The position numbers and the translations under genes were made by a program. DNA of 64,000 nucleotides from Blastocystis sp. Blastoise (Eukaryota; Sar; Bigyra; Opalinata; Blastocystidae): positions 186,001 through 250,000 of the forward strand of contig JBBPEB010000004.1 in assembly GCA_039096225.1 (NCBI GenBank), written 5' to 3'. Below, piece by piece: positions 53,827 through 64,000 of the stretch (its first letter is position 1; every line of letters starts with the position of its first letter). The notes below the pieces were generated by a model, which saw nothing but the letters and a program-made list of their open reading frames with translations, had not been told where the DNA came from and did no database searches.

Positions 53827-55141
53827 TTGACTTTTAAAACAATTAAAAGAAAACAAATAATTTATGTAAAAAAAGTAGTTTTCATCAGGAATAATGTTCT
53901 AAAAGGGGATACAATGACGTTATAATGTGTCACATTTTTATGTACCATAACTTTTGTTTTATAAGCGTATTTATTTCGTTACTTCTTTTTAGAAACTGGG
54001 ACATATCTCACAATAATATCCTTTCCCTATTATTACTCGTGCTTTGTCATCAGCTTTTCTTCTCTTCTATTATTATATTTTCTTTTTTGTTTCTTGTTGA
54101 ATATTATATAGAAACTTGATGTTTCTTATATCATTATATGAGTTATAAAAAAATAATAAAGAAGAGACTTGATTGTTATTTATTGATGTGAAAATAAAAG
54201 AAAACGTTTTTTATGTTATTTCTAACATAACCTGTCAGAAAAGCGGAATTCTATTGGTCAATAAAAGCGTTTTATCCAATTAATTTGATGATATATGACT
54301 ATGAGAAATTCTATCTGGTTTTCATTTCTGAATTGTTTCTCCAGTTTCTATTGGAAGAACAACATTACTTCTGGATTTCATTCTAGTCTTTCTATGAAAA
54401 TGAGCAAGATAAACATCAGGGAAATAGATCTACATGATCTAAGAAAGAAATTCTTTCTAGAAATATTAAGACAATAAAAAAGAATGTAAAATCCTTTAGA
54501 ATTATCAAAAAATGGAATTACTAAACTTAATTTACTATTCTTAGTTTAGTGAATAGAAAATAATGATAGCCGAACAGTTGATATCAATTTAAGAAGGGAC
54601 TAGGATATACTGAGTGAAAAGAATCGTTTTTTAGTAGTGATTGAAAATATTTTTATGAATTTTTAATATATATATATATTATGTTGAATAGCATTTGAAA
54701 ATATATAAAATTGAGTAATTTATTGCTTAACGCAAGTTTCAAAAACATTTTTCTGAAACTCTATAGCAATATAAATATATATTTATAAGAAAATGATTAT
54801 ATAAAGGAGATAAGAAATCTAGTATTGTTTGCTATTTGTTATATGTTGTTATTATCTATTTGAGCTTTTATTATTTCTATAATTTGCTTTTTATATTTTA
54901 ATATACATTCTATAAGATAATATAGATGAAGTATAATAGTTTATGTATCTTTATGTTTTTAAGTGGTGATATTAAAAAATATATATATTCTATATTTTCA
55001 TATTGAGGAAGTATATATATATCAAATTCATGTATATAAAAATATGATCATCAATATACTTGTTTTGAGTAAATGCTTAAAAAGAAATAAAACAAAACAA
55101 AACAGAAATATATTTATATATATATATTTATATATATTCCT
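53827..55141. other. Intergenic
   Basis: About 1.3 kb, less repetitive than introns. It contains ATTGGTCAAT near 54252 (CCAAT-box-like) and a 60-codon plus-strand frame at 54295-54477 (MTMRNSIWFSFLNCFSSF) with mixed composition. I cannot tell whether that frame is expressed, and no splice-linked partner was seen. Confidence 0.4.
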
Positions 55142-57107
55142 TTAGGATGAAGCATGAGATTCTTGAATATGTGTTGCTAATTCTGAATAGAATTCAAATG
55201 TTTGATAACAACTAATAAATATATTTTATTATTTATATAAACTTAATAAATATAAAAAAATACTTTGAAAATTGACATTTATAAGGTTTTTCAACACTTA
55301 TAATATGTGAAGAAGAAATAATAGTTTTTGATTTTGATTGAGTTTTAGAAGGTAAATAATTATTAATTTCCTAAAATATAGATAAAAATAAATAATAATT
55401 AGAATATATATATATACAATTTGTTTTTGTTTTATGTTTTTTTGATCTTGTTTATCATAATATATATTGGATTTCTTTATATTATTCATAATATTACCTA
55501 GTAATTTTGTATTTCTATAAGAATAAGTATATATAATGAGTATATATATTACCCTGTTCCAATAATAGATCTACGACTTTCAGGTCTATATAAAATCAAA
55601 ATATATATGAAAATAAAAATAAAATAGAGAAAAAAGAAATAAAAAATAATGAATAAAAATAAAAAATTGATCATACTCATGAATAGCAAATACTTCATAT
55701 ATTTATATACTTTGGACTTATTTGAGAAGGAGAAGAAGAATGGCTATTTATTGATTCATGTATATTGTTAATATTTTCATTATTTAAGTCCTTCTCATAG
55801 ATATTATTCTTAGATACTATACATTAATAATAAAATATTAAACATATAGTAATAAATACATTGATTTTTATTAAGTATTTCTTGATCTATAGGTGATTCT
55901 ATACATGATGATTTCGAGTGACTTTTACTATGTGCAGATGATCTATGTATATGATTCGAAGAAGAATAGTTAAGTATATTATTATTCTGATTTCTATAAG
56001 TAGTATTTTCATATGAATAAGAATGTTGTGAATCAAGATAGGATCTAGAAGAAGGAGAAGGAGAAGGAGAAGATTTATAGTTATTCTTATCTTTATATTT
56101 ATCACTAGATTTAGAATTATACTTATCTCTTGATCTATCATTAGAATTATAATTATCTCTATATCTATCTTTAGATTTAGATTTATACTTATCTCTTGAT
56201 CTATCTCTATATCTATCTTTAGATTTAGATTTATAATTATCTCTATATCTATCTTTAGATTTAGAATTATAATTATCTCTATATCTATAATTATCTCTAT
56301 ATCTATCTTTAGATTTAGATCGATATCTATATTTATCATTATTTCTATCATTATTTCTATATCTATCTCTAGAAGAATGATGATGATGATAATGATGATG
56401 AGAATCTGGAGATATATGAACATGCTCAGAAAATTTCTTTAAAGGAGATGAATTTATGTTCAATGAAGATTGAATATTTATAGTAGAAGAATCATTTACT
56501 TTATTCTTATATATATATTCTATTTTAGATGTATCATTTCTAATATTTTGTTTTTCTTCTTTAGTTTCTTTCATTTCCTTTGTATCTATCTTAGAATTAT
56601 TTACTGAAAATATATCTACATTCACTTTTGACCATATTTCTTCTGAACTTGGTATAGATATATTTGTAACTGACTCATCTTTTGTCTGTTTAAGTGGATA
56701 TAATTGATCCATTTCATCATAAGAATCAAGATCCATTTCCTCTGAAACCTATAGAATAATTCAAACAAATATATATTAAACTAAAAGAAAATGTTTTTAA
56801 AAGAAGTAATGATCAATAACTTAATTATACTTTTGAATGGTTCTTTTCATCTAAACTATATATAGAAACATAGGAATGATCGAATAGTATCATAACAAAA
56901 CATACGTATCGCTTGGTAACTGTATTTGTATTTCTTCAAGCCTATTTACTAATAAAAATAATAAAATAAGGATGTTTACGAGTTGAAAACATTATTGTCA
57001 TTTTGAATAATGGCCCTATATGAATGAATAACATAATTAAAGTAGTTAATGTACTTCATTTCTTCATAATTATACATAGGTGCTCCTGTTTTTTGTGGGA
57101 CACTCAT
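55142..57107 (-). CDS. RS/RD-rich protein with C-terminal C2H2 zinc finger
   Basis: Ten exons join in frame from ATG 57107 (MSVPQKTGAPMYNYEEMK) to TAA 55144-55142, about 450 residues. The N-terminal 60 residues (LEEIQIQLPSDT, DEKNHSK) may form a helix. The large central exon carries His-rich (HHHYHHHHSS) and Arg/Asp/Lys/Ser/Tyr repeats such as KSKDRYRDNY repeated many times, like RS/RD domains of splicing or 3'-end factors. The C-terminus is a single classical C2H2 finger: KPYKCQFSNCYQTFEFYSEL then ATHIQESHASS (C-x4-C-x12-H-x4-H), split by an intron inside the Cys pair. I cannot name an orthologue; a role in pre-mRNA processing is inference. One intron (about 55510-55550) has an acceptor further upstream than the obvious one; the inferred acceptor keeps the frame open (TGNTKLLGNIMNN). 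It is divergent from the Asn-rich gene 263 bp away. Confidence 0.75.
56090..56345 (-). repeat. Coding tandem repeat of Lys-Ser-Lys-Asp-Arg-Tyr-Arg units
   Basis: About ten near-copies of a unit encoding KSKDRYRDNY (variants DRSRDKYNSK, DNYRYRDNYN) run in tandem within the large exon. Both nucleotide and peptide repeat strongly, consistent with recent expansion of an RD domain. Confidence 0.85.
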
Positions 57108-57370
57108 TGCTAAAATCAATAAAAATAAGATAAGGACCTATAAGGATAGAATTCAAACACACAAGAAATTTAAATAATAATTGAAAATAATCACGAAAAT
57201 AAGAATTTGAAACACTAAAAATCCTGTTTTTTTACAAATGAGATTCAATTTTTTTATGTGAATTCTTCTTTGGATCAAAGCATTATTTAATATAAATAAT
57301 TATTAATATATATATTTCAATGTATATCTGTTTGTAATCTAATGCTTTCAAGTATATTAATATATAGATC
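57108..57370. promoter_or_regulatory. Short divergent promoter region
   Basis: 263 bp between divergent start codons (57107 minus, 57371 plus), suggesting a shared or overlapping promoter. No motif identified. Confidence 0.5.
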
Positions 57371-58186
57371 ATGAGTTCTACCACAAGAATCAACGATAGA
57401 AATGCTTATAAATCTAGGAAGATAAGAGATTTGACTCCAAAGTCTGAGCCTCATTTCCAGAATGATTTAGATATTCAAAAGAATACTGATGAAGATTCAA
57501 AATCTATGATAACTACAACTAAAGATAGTAGTTCAATATTAGAGACTCCAGAGAGAAAGAGTAGTTATATTCCTGGGAAGATTTCTGTAAAATTTAGGAA
57601 AGAAGGAAGAAGTAATCGTTTAGCAAGACTTGCTAATATTGTTACTACTTATAATCCGGATGAAGATAATGATAGCAATCAAGGAGATCTTAATAAAAGT
57701 CCTTCTGAATTTACTTTGCAAAGAAAATTGACTCCAAGTACAGCTCATCTAGTTAGTTTTAAGAAAAATGATGCAAATCCATCAAATTTTGATAAATTTG
57801 TAAATAAATTGAAAGAAGATAAAGATGATAGTGAAGATAATTATGTAGATTCCGATGATTCATTATTATTTTCAGATAAAAAGAAAATAGTTGATGATGA
57901 ATCAACTAGTGTTATTTCAAGTGCAACTGCCTATAATAAATTAATAAATAATAATAATAAAGATGGAATAAATATTATTAAGAATGAGATTCATGATAAT
58001 GAAAATGTGAAGAAATCTTCAAGAAATATGAATAAAGATGAAGATAATGAAGATAGTGAAAATATAGATACATTTGATGAAAATGAGAGTTTACCTACTT
58101 TTAAAATGAAACGACCTCGTGGTCAAGCTGTTTCTATTGATATTAAATCTAATAAATCTAATAATAATAATAATAATAATAATAGT

Positions 58187-58234
<48 letters not shown>

Positions 58235-61200
58235 CAATTACAAAATTCTCCTCCAATAAAAAATCGTGGTCAATCAATATATAGTATTCCTTCTTCAGGT
58301 ATGTCTACTTTTTCTGATCCTTCCTATTTAAATTTATATAATCAACAACATAATATGAATAATATGAATAACATGAATATGAATAATATGAATAATAATA
58401 CTAATTATATAGGATCAAACACATCTGTATTTAGTGGATATCCTCAATCTGTTTATTCTATGAATAATATGAATAATATAAATAATCCTCAATCTTCTGA
58501 TTTATTTAATACATGTAATGGCTCAATAAGTCTATCATATCATGCACCTAATAATAATAATAATAATAATAATACGAATAATAATAATAATATGAATAAT
58601 AATAATAATATGAATAATAATAATAATAATAATAAATCAAATGGTATATATAAGTCTCCTAACGATCAAATATCTTCAAATGATAATGAGCAATCCAATT
58701 TACAACTTAATAAAGATACAAATAATGGTATACCCACATTAAAGCCAATGATTTCTACAACAGCGATATTAGAAGAACCAATTAATTATGATGATATTCC
58801 TGACTCAGTTTCTGTTGCTAATAATAATAATAATAATAATAATATTAATACTATATATGATAATCAAAATATGAATATGAATAATATAAATATGAATAAT
58901 ATGAATATGAATATGAATCCTGTGAATAATAATAATAATAATATGAATATTATAAATGATACTAATAGTATGTATACAATTCCTACTACAAACACATCTA
59001 TGTATATGAATTCTAATAGAATAAATTCTGTTATGAATCCTTATATGAATAATAATATGAATATGAATCCATATCTTAATCCATATTTAATGAATATGAA
59101 TAATATGAATAATATGAATATGAATAATATGAATATGAATAATATGAATAATATGAATATGAATAATATGAATAATATGAATAATATGAATAATATGAAT
59201 AATATGAATAATATGAATAATAATATGAATAATATGAATAATAATATGAATAATGTGAATTTAGCAAATCAACAATATTTGATGCAAATTGAAGAATTAG
59301 AAAAACGTCGTTTATTGTTAATTAAACAAAAAGAAATTGAAAAATTAAAATTGGAATTAGAAATGCAGCATAGTCAATTATCTCAACAAAATATACAATT
59401 ACCTTTTAGTCCTGTTTCAAGTGAAAGTATTTATATATAGTTAATATAATCATATATATATATATATTAATTCTATTTTTCTATAGTTAAAAGTTGTTAT
59501 ACAAATAATAATAATATGAATAATAATAATAATAATAATAATATGAATAATATGAATAATAACATGAATAATAATATGAATAATAATATGAATAATGAGA
59601 ATACATATATTTCACATCAATCTATATATGATACTCCTGCTTCTGTTCCTACTCCTATATTTCCACCTCCTTCTTCTTCTTTTCTTCCTCCTATATCTAC
59701 TAAAAATATAAATAACAATAATAATATAAATAATAATAATACTATAAATAATAATAATAATATAAATCAAAATCAACCTAATATAATGAATGATACTACA
59801 ATGTCTATTCAAAATTTTAATACTACCTATTCAAATAATAGTTCTGTTTCTCCATATTATACTAATAATACACCTAATAATATATATATAAATCCTACAG
59901 ATAATAATTCTATTAATGCTTATCCTTCAAATTCTTCTTCTTCATATAATAATCAAAATATGAATGAAATTATGAATATAAACTCAAGTACTTTTTTATC
60001 ATCTGGTATTTATATATACTATTTTATTAATATATTACTTATATAATAGATATTAACCAAAACCAACAACAATTTGAATCTACTTCTTCATTTAATAATC
60101 CTTATTCAAATGATAATGCGTATATATTTATAATTATATAATTATATATATTTTTAATTTTTATTAGGACATATCAAATTGAACCAGGAAATGTAAATAT
60201 ATATATATATATATTTATTAATTTAAATTTAAAATAAATATGAATATATAGCCACTTATAATGACTCCAAAATCTAATGTTGATGATGAACTTATTGTAT
60301 ATCTATATATATCTTATTATTATTGTATAATAAAATAATAAATATAATATATATTTAGAATGAAGAGAAAAAACAAAGAAGAGAATTGTATATATATTCT
60401 TATTGTTATTCTATATATATTTATTAAATATTTAAAAGTATTATTGTTACTATATTGTATAGTATTGATTTATATGTGAATCATTTGAACCCTGAAGAAA
60501 GACACAGGGGTGAAGAAATTAAACAACATGTCGAAGACAATGAAAATCAAATAGATATTATCGTATATATATATTTCTATATATTATTATTATATTATTC
60601 TTTTTAAAAAATAATATACTTTTATTTAATAATTATGATTGTTATATTATTTGAATAATGATGATGATTATTATTAATATAGATACATGATATTGAAACA
60701 ATGAAAGAACAGTATGTTTCAAGAGTCTTAGAAAAAATCAATTCTATTCAATCTTGTATAACAGAAGTTGAATCATCGTTAAATAGTTTAGAAAAAGAAT
60801 ATTTACCTTCTACACAAATTGTATATTTATTGTTATTTCATTATTTATTATTTATTATTTATTATTTATTATTTATTATTTATTATTTATTAATTATTAA
60901 TTATTATTTATTAATTATTAATTATTATTTATTAATTATTAATTATTATTTATTTATTAATTATTAATTTAATTATCTTTATTAAGCCTTATATATTGAA
61001 TAGTTATTTGCAAATAATCAGCAGGATGTTATAAATAGAAGAAAAACATTAAGAGATAATTTTACTGAGGAAATAAATGAAGCTACAAATAAAACAAATG
61101 AACTTATTATTGATTCTGTATACATTTCTATACTAGTTTTAATACATTATTTATATATAGAAAGTTACATTATTTGATCGATTTTTAAAGTCGATGGTAA

Positions 61201-61364
61201 GTAAATTTTCTATTTATTATTCCTCGTTACTCAATTATATACATTCATTTAATCAACCTCCTAATAATGATGATATAATTGAAGACATACATGAAAATAA
61301 TAAATATCATTATAATAATCATAATAATGATGATGAAGATGATGATGACGACACTATTAACTAA
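57371..61364 (+). CDS. Asn/Met-rich protein with C-terminal coiled coil
   Basis: I do not recognise a family. Ten exons join in frame from ATG 57371 (MSSTTRINDRNAYKSRK) to TAA 61362-61364, about 1050 residues; exon 1 is 57371-59426. The first 150 residues are basic and hydrophilic (GKISVKFRKEGRSNRLARLA). Acidic/Ser stretches follow, then extensive poly-Asn and Asn-Asn-Met repeats (NNMNNMNMNNMNN) broken by short ordered peptides (FKMKRPRGQAVSIDIKSN, LPTLKPMISTTAIL). Near residue 640 there is a clear coiled coil (IEELEKRRLLLIKQKEIEKL). A second disordered exon follows, then helical exons EEKKQRRELFIDLYVNHLNP, HDIETMKEQYVSRVLEKINS and DVINRRKTLRDNFTEEINEA, and a Asp/Asn/His tail. The helices suggest oligomerisation or cytoskeletal/scaffold function, which is inference. 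Confidence 0.75.
58150..58240 (+). repeat. Coding poly-Asn and Asn-Met repeat arrays
   Basis: AAT-codon runs (58159-58233) and, further on, AATAATATG-type arrays (59090-59255) encode NNN and NNM repeats in the Asn/Met-rich gene. The codons are nearly all AAT, as expected from slippage. Confidence 0.9.
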
Positions 61365-62026
61365 TATAATTATTTATTTATTTATTTATATATCAATCTC
61401 TATTTTTGTTTCTATTTTATTTGGATGTTTCTATATTGATTCACTAGTATATCGTTTCTTATTGATTCACTAGTATATTGTTTCATTTTTTCCATTTTTT
61501 AATATTTTTCTTCAATTTTTCATTTTTCTTTTATTATAAAACTCGTCAATACTATTATTATAGTACAAATGTGCTTAAAACTCATAATTGAATATGGTTC
61601 GTATTGAATCAAAATTAGTTTTGCTAATTTTTAAATCAAATGTTTCGTTGAATAACTAATGAACAGTCCCTTCCCTCACTTTTGTGACAGTTGTCATGAC
61701 AATAGTTGACTGTCACTTTCACCCAGACTTAATTTGACTTAATCATAAAAATATAAAACTACACTGTCAAAAATAAATATTTTGTCACAAATTTTGGTGA
61801 CAATTGCCATATGGCAAAAAAAAAAAGGGCCTCAGGGAAGGGGCTGCTAATGAACAACTACAATATTTCTTATTCTATTTAGATTAAATGATTGGACTAA
61901 AATATAGAAATAGCCAATAAAATACGTTAATAAGTTCAGAGTGTCCAATATATTTTTGATATCATCTTTTCTATATATGAGAATTTCTTTCTTTGCTTAT
62001 GATCATTATATCCGATCGTCTATATC
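61365..62026. other. Intergenic region holding a MITE
   Basis: About 660 bp between the Asn/Met-rich gene and the glycosyltransferase-like gene, both on the plus strand. Apart from the MITE (61664-61846) it is plain A/T sequence with no coding signal, including a short direct repeat of TATTGATTCACTAGTATAT (about 61433 and 61457). Confidence 0.6.
61664..61846. mobile_element. hAT-type MITE, 183 bp, with 8-bp target duplication
   Basis: The element has terminal inverted repeats CAGTCCCTTCCCTCAC (left) and CTCAGGGAAGGGGCTG (right), matching at 13 of 16 positions as inverted copies, and is flanked by a perfect 8-bp direct repeat CTAATGAA (61656-61663 and 61847-61854). The 8-bp duplication and CAG termini are typical of hAT-superfamily miniature elements. 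There is no coding capacity. The interior holds nested palindromes: GTGACAGT/ACTGTCAC around TTGTCATGACAA, TTGTCAC/GTGACAA, and the perfect 14-bp TTGCCATATGGCAA. The intact target duplication points to a fairly recent insertion. Confidence 0.85.
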
Positions 62027-63793
62027 ATGCCTTTTCTTATAAATAATTCATATATAAAGTATGTTCTTGAGATCATTCTGTGAGTTACTTGATCCATATG
62101 TTTAGTTACTGCTGTATATATTATATTATTCTATAGTACGTTGGTTCTAGTGATCATTGCTTTATTTCTGTTTCTTATTATTACAACTGATTCACCATCC
62201 AAAATTATTCTTAGTAGTTTCATGATTTCTCATTCTTCTATTTACTCAAGCAAGGACACTCTGAATGTAGTGAAAAACAAACCACGAAATATCTATCATT
62301 ATTTTGATCATTATCCTATTAAGCCTAAAAATTCCAGTTTCCCAATTCGTCCTACTCTTATTATTGTAATTAAAACAAAGAAGATAACAGAAAAAACACT
62401 TGAATTATCAATATTGAATTCTATTCATATAGATCGTCAACAAATCTTTATTATTCAAACAAATTCTCCAAATGAATCTCAATATTTTCCCTATGAATCT
62501 ACAATTTGTTCTAATATTTCATTTCCTTATTGTATCTACACAAATTATGATCAAACTGATAATTTTTCTTTCTTTTTATCAATTTTTTATCCTTCAGATT
62601 ATGTTTTATATATAGATGAAGATCAATTAACTTTAGATATAAAAGAAAAATTAACTAATGAATGGCTTACAAATGCAATTAATTCTATTGAAACTAATGA
62701 TATTAATTTATTTTCTTGTTCATTAACAGTCAATTATTTTTTTCATAGAAATTATATTCAAATGAATGCATGCTTATTGATGAAGCAAGCATTAATTCGT
62801 AAAATACTAAGTTATACATCTATTAATAAAAATATTATAAGTATTATAGATTATATTCCTTATTTCTTTCAAATAGAAAATAAAACTATGTTTTATGATT
62901 CATTTATTATTAGTAAAACATATCATCCCATGACTTATCCTTCTCTTCTTCCTCAAGTTTTTAAATGTACTTATAATAATGATAATAAAAGTGATAATTC
63001 ACTTACTTTATTATTACCTATATATAAGAGAATAACTTCTATAAATATACTAAATCTCCTAGAAAAACAAACAAAGAAACCAGATATTATTATTATATTA
63101 CAAAATTTACATTATATAGAATTTCCAAAAGAAGCGTTTCTTAATCGAACTATGCCTACTTATTATATATGGTGTAGTAACTGGAATAGTAAATATCATA
63201 TGAAAACATTCTTAGCTTCTCTATTTACTACTACATTTGCAATGACAACCGATGATGATTATTATATTGATGATTATAATGCTATTAATAATACTTTATC
63301 TTTATTAAATAAAAAAGAATCTATGTATGGTGTTTGGGGAGGAATGAATTTAAGAGATATTAATGATCAACATTTTTCAAATGTAAAAAGAGATCATAAT
63401 TTAGTAGATCATGCTGCATATATAGTATTTTTTAGACCTAGAATGTCTAAAATAAACATGAGATATAATCAAGCTACTTATTATGCTGGAGAAGATATTG
63501 GTTTAGGAGCTATTAATTATTTAGAATGTAATACTACTAGTTATATAACTAACTTTCGTTCTCATAATCATTCAGATGATGAATTTAGATCAATTATTCA
63601 AAATGATGATACAATGATTGTGAACAGTTATAAAAATATAACTAATCCTAATAATACAAAATTCCTTGTTAATATGAGTTATAATAAGATTTATAATTAT
63701 TATTTAACTATTGGATTCAAAAGCTATTTCTATCGAATATCAAATGAAACTGTTACTAGTACTCATAATGCTAGGTTACCCATTGAATTTTAA
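62027..63793 (+). CDS. Type II membrane protein, probable glycosyltransferase
   Basis: Two exons, 62027-62058 and 62137-63793, join into about 562 residues; the ATG at 62027 (MPFLINNSYIN) replaces the TTG further in, which lies in exon 2. A single N-terminal membrane anchor (TLVLVIIALFLFLIITT) followed by a lumenal domain is typical of Golgi/ER glycosyltransferases. Two GT-A-like halves are visible. The first has SDYVLYIDEDQLTLDI with an acidic D-x-D motif. The second has TLLLPIYKRITSINILNLL, the strand-turn sequence WNSKYHMKTFLASLFTTT and MTTDDDYYIDDYNAI with a DDD metal-binding motif, then YGVWGGMNL and AGEDIGLG. Many N-x-S/T sites are present (NITN, NNTL, NETV). The sugar donor and the family cannot be named from the sequence; the glycosyltransferase call is a motif-level inference. 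Confidence 0.65.
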
Positions 63794-64000
63794 GAAATTA
63801 TTTTTCTTCTTATTCAAGATGCTATTGTTGTAAATATTCTACTATCTTGCTATATATAAAAAGAACTTATATATAAAAATATATCAATTTAAAATATTTA
63901 AAGAGTATTTTGATTATACTTCTTTATAATTATCATTCTTTTTTGAGTAATCAAGATTTAAAAGTTATTTTGAGAAATAACTACAATATTTGCCGACTTT
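63794..64000. other. 3' flank to window edge
   Basis: 207 bp of A/T sequence downstream of the glycosyltransferase-like gene. Nothing recognisable. Confidence 0.5.

Noticed and set aside
54295-54477. Small plus-strand protein of 60 codons
   Set aside because: Composition is mixed and it has an ATG, but there is no splice context, homology or neighbour evidence, so it is mentioned only under the intergenic entry.
55535-55560. In-frame stop in the RS/C2H2 gene
   Set aside because: An acceptor further upstream gives an open frame (GTGNTKLLGN), so the gene is intact.
59076-59267. Minus-strand Tyr-Ser repeat frame
   Set aside because: It is the antisense of the Asn-Met repeat in the plus-strand gene.
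62141-62160. TTG start for the glycosyltransferase-like gene
   Set aside because: A preceding ATG exon at 62027 splices in frame through GTATGT...TATAG.

Overview
The window is nuclear DNA of a microbial eukaryote with extremely A+T-rich sequence. It holds densely packed, intron-rich protein genes. Introns are mostly short and of GT-AG type (typically GTATAT...TATAG), and many are filled with (TA)n or (ATT/TAA)n microsatellites. Exons code for long asparagine, serine and charged low-complexity runs. I rebuilt gene models by hand by joining open exon frames across splice sites, so exon edges are my reading and not transcript data. The lineage cannot be fixed from this window. The FACT subunit ends in an acidic tail with no HMG box, as in fungi, and the beta-galactosidase is of the plant/amoeba type. 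An AT-rich fungus, an amoebozoan or another protist all remain possible. The two clear U12-type AT-AC introns show that the organism uses a minor spliceosome.

Layout, left to right: a partial minus-strand low-complexity gene (1-804); a divergent plus-strand Asn/Ser-rich gene (1729-6142); a gene desert; VPS45 (minus, 8212-10493); a NIPA-like membrane protein with a U12 intron (minus, 11262-12993); a block with clusters of short exon-like islands on either side of a large unidentified minus-strand gene (about 13.5-18.9 kb); a RING-finger gene (minus, 20256-22774); a type I membrane protein (minus, 24034-25906); a three-finger CCCH protein (plus, 26978-28512); a long disordered protein with a second U12 intron (minus, 29368-32695); a small coiled-coil protein (minus, 33556-34491); FACT subunit Pob3/SSRP1 (plus, 35176-38268); a very large DCAF1/VprBP homologue (minus, 39382-48520); mevalonate kinase (plus, 48805-50604); a GH35 beta-galactosidase (minus, 50784-53826); an RS/RD-rich protein with a terminal C2H2 finger (minus, 55142-57107); an Asn/Met-rich coiled-coil protein (plus, 57371-61364); a short hAT-type MITE (61664-61846); and a type II membrane glycosyltransferase-like protein (plus, 62027-63793).

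The genes are housekeeping and regulatory: SNARE-mediated membrane fusion, membrane transport, histone chaperoning, ubiquitin ligation, RNA binding, isoprenoid synthesis and glycan metabolism. No operon-like logic is expected. Several pairs are divergent with short shared upstream regions, the clearest being DCAF1/mevalonate kinase (284 bp) and the RS-C2H2/Asn-rich pair (263 bp). The most notable observations are the two AT-AC introns that restore reading frame exactly, a MITE with a perfect 8-bp target duplication, three exon junctions that do not fit GT-AG rules, and paired clusters of orphan exon-like islands.
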